Assembly: GCA_905235745.1 (NCBI GenBank)
Contig: CAJOMN010000014.1
Location: forward strand, 1-64,000
DNA length: 64,000 nucleotides
DNA from: an uncultured Lachnospiraceae bacterium
GTDB lineage: Bacteria; Bacillota; Clostridia; Lachnospirales; Lachnospiraceae
Direction: 5' to 3'
Shown: positions 61,979 through 64,000 of the stretch, piece after piece
Layout: each line of letters opens with the position of its first letter
Numbering within the stretch: the first letter of the stretch is position 1
The notes under the pieces: model-generated
What the model saw: only the letters and a program-made list of their open reading frames with translations
What the model was told of the DNA's origin: nothing
Databases searched by the model: none
Translations under genes and position numbers: made by a program

Positions 61979-63091
61979 TTAATTTGTGATGACCATCTCG
62001 GTATCCTTGTCAAATACATGGATCTTTTCCACATCAAACGCAAACTTGACAATGTCACCGGGTCTTGCTGTTGTGCGGGGATCAACCCTTGCCGTGATCG
62101 GGAACTCCTCAAGATCAAAATACAGATAAACCTCGGCACCAAGAAGTTCGTATACCTTTACGGTAGATTCAAATACGCTCTGGGGAGATGATTCAATGTA
62201 CATCTGGGAATCATATACATCCTCAGGCCTGATACCGAATGTAACAACCTTTCCGTTATATCCGCCATCAATGAGCTTCTTGGACTTGGCAGGAGGAAGA
62301 GGTATCGACTTGCCCGCAAACTCAAGCTTTGCAACATCGCCTTCAACAGCAACCGTAGCATTGATGAAGTTCATCTGCGGAGATCCCATGAATCCTGCAA
62401 CGAACAGATTGCAAGGCTTGTCATACAGATTCTGCGGTGTATCGACCTGCTGAATGACTCCGTCCTTCATAACCACGATCCTCGTTCCGAGCGTCATAGC
62501 TTCCGTCTGGTCATGTGTAACATATATGATCGTTGTTCCGAGTCTCTGGTGGAGCTTCGCTATCTCGATCCTCATCTGAACACGAAGCTTTGCATCAAGA
62601 TTTGAAAGGGGCTCATCCATAAGGAATACCTTCGGATTACGAACGATCGCACGGCCCATGGCAACACGCTGCCGCTGCCCGCCCGAAAGAGCCTTGGGCT
62701 TACGATCAAGGAGCTGTGTAAGATCAAGTATCTTGGCTGCTTCCTTAACCATTTTGTCGATCTCATCCTTGGGAACCTTGCGTAGCTTTAATCCGAATGC
62801 CATATTATCATAAACCGACATATGCGGATACAGGGCATAGTTCTGGAAAACCATTGCTATATCTCTATCCTTCGGTTCCACATCATTTACTATGCGGTCT
62901 CCGATCTTTAGTTCGCCCGAAGTAATCTCTTCAAGTCCGGCTATCATACGGAGCGTGGTTGACTTGCCGCATCCGGAAGGACCGACAAAGATGATGAATT
63001 CCTGGTCTGCGATCTCAAGATTGAAATCTTTAACAGCCTGGAATCCGTTAGGATAGATCTTGTTAATGTTCTTAAGTGATAAACCTGCCAT
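61979..63091 (-). CDS. ABC transporter ATP-binding protein, MsmX/UgpC family
   Basis: A 370-residue sugar ABC ATPase: Walker A VGPSGCGKST, Q loop MVFQNYALYPHM, signature LSGGQRQRVAMGRA, Walker B VFLMDEPLSNLD, H loop TH, and a C-terminal TOBE/MalK-type regulatory region. No permease or binding protein is nearby, as with the shared MsmX/MsmK-type ATPases that serve several sugar transporters. GGAGG is 7 bases before ATG 63091, which is preferred over an upstream start. A palindrome lies just upstream. Confidence 0.93.
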   Translation of the reverse strand: MAGLSLKNINKIYPNGFQAVKDFNLEIADQEFIIFVGPSGCGKSTTLRMIAGLEEITSGELKIGDRIVNDVEPKDRDIAMVFQNYALYPHMSVYDNMAFGLKLRKVPKDEIDKMVKEAAKILDLTQLLDRKPKALSGGQRQRVAMGRAIVRNPKVFLMDEPLSNLDAKLRVQMRIEIAKLHQRLGTTIIYVTHDQTEAMTLGTRIVVMKDGVIQQVDTPQNLYDKPCNLFVAGFMGSPQMNFINATVAVEGDVAKLEFAGKSIPLPPAKSKKLIDGGYNGKVVTFGIRPEDVYDSQMYIESSPQSVFESTVKVYELLGAEVYLYFDLEEFPITARVDPRTTARPGDIVKFAFDVEKIHVFDKDTEMVITN

Positions 63092-63112
63092 TTTGTAACC
63101 TCCGATCATTAT

Positions 63113-63137
63113 AGTGAACGAATTTAATTCGTTTACA
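63113..63137. promoter_or_regulatory. Palindrome copy 4: candidate operator before the MsmX-type gene
   Basis: Arms AGTGAACGAATT and AATTCGTTTACA around one T, nearly perfect, 22 bases before the start codon and just before GGAGG. It is the best-symmetric of the four sites. A clear promoter is not visible, only a weak TATGCT further up. Confidence 0.55.
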
Positions 63138-63215
63138 ATCGTAACAAAACAGCATATAAGATGTGAATGACAATGTTGCCCAAAGAATTCGAAAAATACT
63201 ATACAGTTTGTACAT

Positions 63216-64000
63216 CTATTGTATACTCTGATCTATAGAATTGGGCTTGTCTGCTTTCTCCGCTCCAAGCTTATCCTCTTCGGTAGTTTCGGAGAAGAAT
63301 GCGAGCTGGTTCTTTCCTCTCTTTTTGGCTCTGTAAAGTGCCGTATCGGCTGCTTTGTACAGGCTTGCGTAATCCTCCCCGTCATGCGGATATATAGCCA
63401 CACCGATACTTGCGGTGGGTGAATACTTCGTATATGTACCTACGGTAAAATCCCTGAAGAAACCGGCTATTCTTCCCGATTCACGTTCGATCACGGATTC
63501 ATCCTTCAGATCCTTGAGGAATATTATGAATTCGTCTCCTCCGGTTCTGCCTATGATATCGGTAACACGGAATTCCGACCTGATCCTCTTGCCAAGTGTT
63601 GCCAGAACCTCATCTCCGAAGGCATGCCCCATAGTATCATTGATCTTCTTAAAGTTATCAATATCAAGAACACACATCATATTTGTCTTGTCCTGACCCT
63701 CACCGTCAAGATATTCTTTGATCTTGTTCTCTGTTGATATCTTGTTGAGAAGTTCGGTAAGAAGATCCGTCTGGGCTTTGTTCTGAAGTTCAATGCTTTC
63801 TTTTGTAAAGCTTACCCTGTTGATGATATAGATCACAATAACAACTGCAACGAAGATTCCGATCGAGACGATAACCTTCATGATCATGGATCTTGTATCC
63901 TTGTTTTCTTCCCTGATACTTCTGTTGATCTGACTGTCTCTTATGGCAACAAGTACACTGGCTCCCGTTTTTGCAACCGGTTCATAGCAGATATAACAAC
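63216..64000 (-). CDS. Diguanylate cyclase with Cache-like sensor domain, 5' end outside window
   Basis: The frame is open to the right edge. Visible are the end of an extracytoplasmic sensor (YEPVAKTGASVLVAI, like the last strand of a dCache domain), a membrane helix (about 63825-63895) and a full GGDEF domain. The active site is GRTGGDEF and the inhibitory I-site RVTD lies 5 residues before it, so c-di-GMP synthesis with product inhibition is expected. It is the only c-di-GMP gene here and may relate to the flagella and pili. Confidence 0.88.
   Translation of the reverse strand, partial: CYICYEPVAKTGASVLVAIRDSQINRSIREENKDTRSMIMKVIVSIGIFVAVVIVIYIINRVSFTKESIELQNKAQTDLLTELLNKISTENKIKEYLDGEGQDKTNMMCVLDIDNFKKINDTMGHAFGDEVLATLGKRIRSEFRVTDIIGRTGGDEFIIFLKDLKDESVIERESGRIAGFFRDFTVGTYTKYSPTASIGVAIYPHDGEDYASLYKAADTALYRAKKRGKNQLAFFSETTEEDKLGAEKADKPNSIDQSIQ

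Overview
The window looks like the chromosome of a motile, anaerobic Lachnospiraceae-type Clostridium (Butyrivibrio/Roseburia/Lachnospira relatives; genus not assignable from sequence alone). The basis is the gene content: a flagellin-FliS unit behind a large DUF6240-type protein, a Gram-positive Tad pilus locus with DUF5702- and TadE-like proteins, DUF5662, RlmD with the tail common in that family, AsnC-linked aminotransferase, NrdG-type activase with a small partner, and strong AGGAGG-type ribosome sites. Nothing looks like a prophage, plasmid, insertion sequence or CRISPR array.

Layout. 1-4.7 kb (minus): AraC-type response regulator running off the left edge, RlmD, YhaM and a protease-like PDZ protein whose catalytic triad is gone. 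4.8-11.5 kb (plus): trpE-trpG-mutS2-response regulator-histidine kinase. 11.5-15.9 kb (minus): aminotransferase, AsnC regulator, AIR-synthase-like protein, VanW protein and a 35-residue membrane protein. 16-24.7 kb: TPR protein overlapping nth antisense, DUF5662, Na/Pi transporter, YfhO protein, then DAHP synthase and prephenate dehydratase behind a Phe-rich leader peptide and attenuator. 24.7-32 kb (minus): lipoprotein, tRNA-Gly, RluA-type synthase, murG, pgi, HIT protein, flavodoxin-SCP2 fusion and rhomboid protease. 32-39.4 kb (minus): Tad pilus genes with an AEC transporter inside. 39.4-44 kb: fliS, flagellin and the DUF6240 protein under a sigma-D-like promoter. 44-51 kb: glgB, a TPR/AAA-like repeat protein, ksgA, tatD. 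51-53 kb (plus): tRNA-Lys, tRNA-Pro, and a MATE transporter fused to an HATPase domain. 53-59.3 kb (minus): SRP RNA, membrane-anchored Mrr-like nuclease, NhaC antiporter, ZorA-like and ZorB-like motor proteins, an SDR protein and a GNAT. 59.4-64 kb: small HHGRC protein with radical-SAM activase, CdaR-type regulator, TadA, MsmX/UgpC-type ATPase, and a GGDEF protein running off the right edge.

The most notable items are (1) a complete ribosome-mediated phenylalanine attenuator ahead of pheA, an E. coli-style design in a Firmicute; (2) a tightly packed operon joining a Mrr-like membrane nuclease, a Na+/H+ antiporter and a ZorAB-like ion-driven motor, directly downstream of the SRP RNA, a candidate defence or envelope-stress module; (3) a recurring 25-bp palindrome in four intergenic regions that looks like the operator of one regulator; and (4) a probable leaderless promoter for the rhomboid gene. 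Three genes carry one-base frameshifts at or beside short homopolymers, which may be assembly errors rather than pseudogenes.
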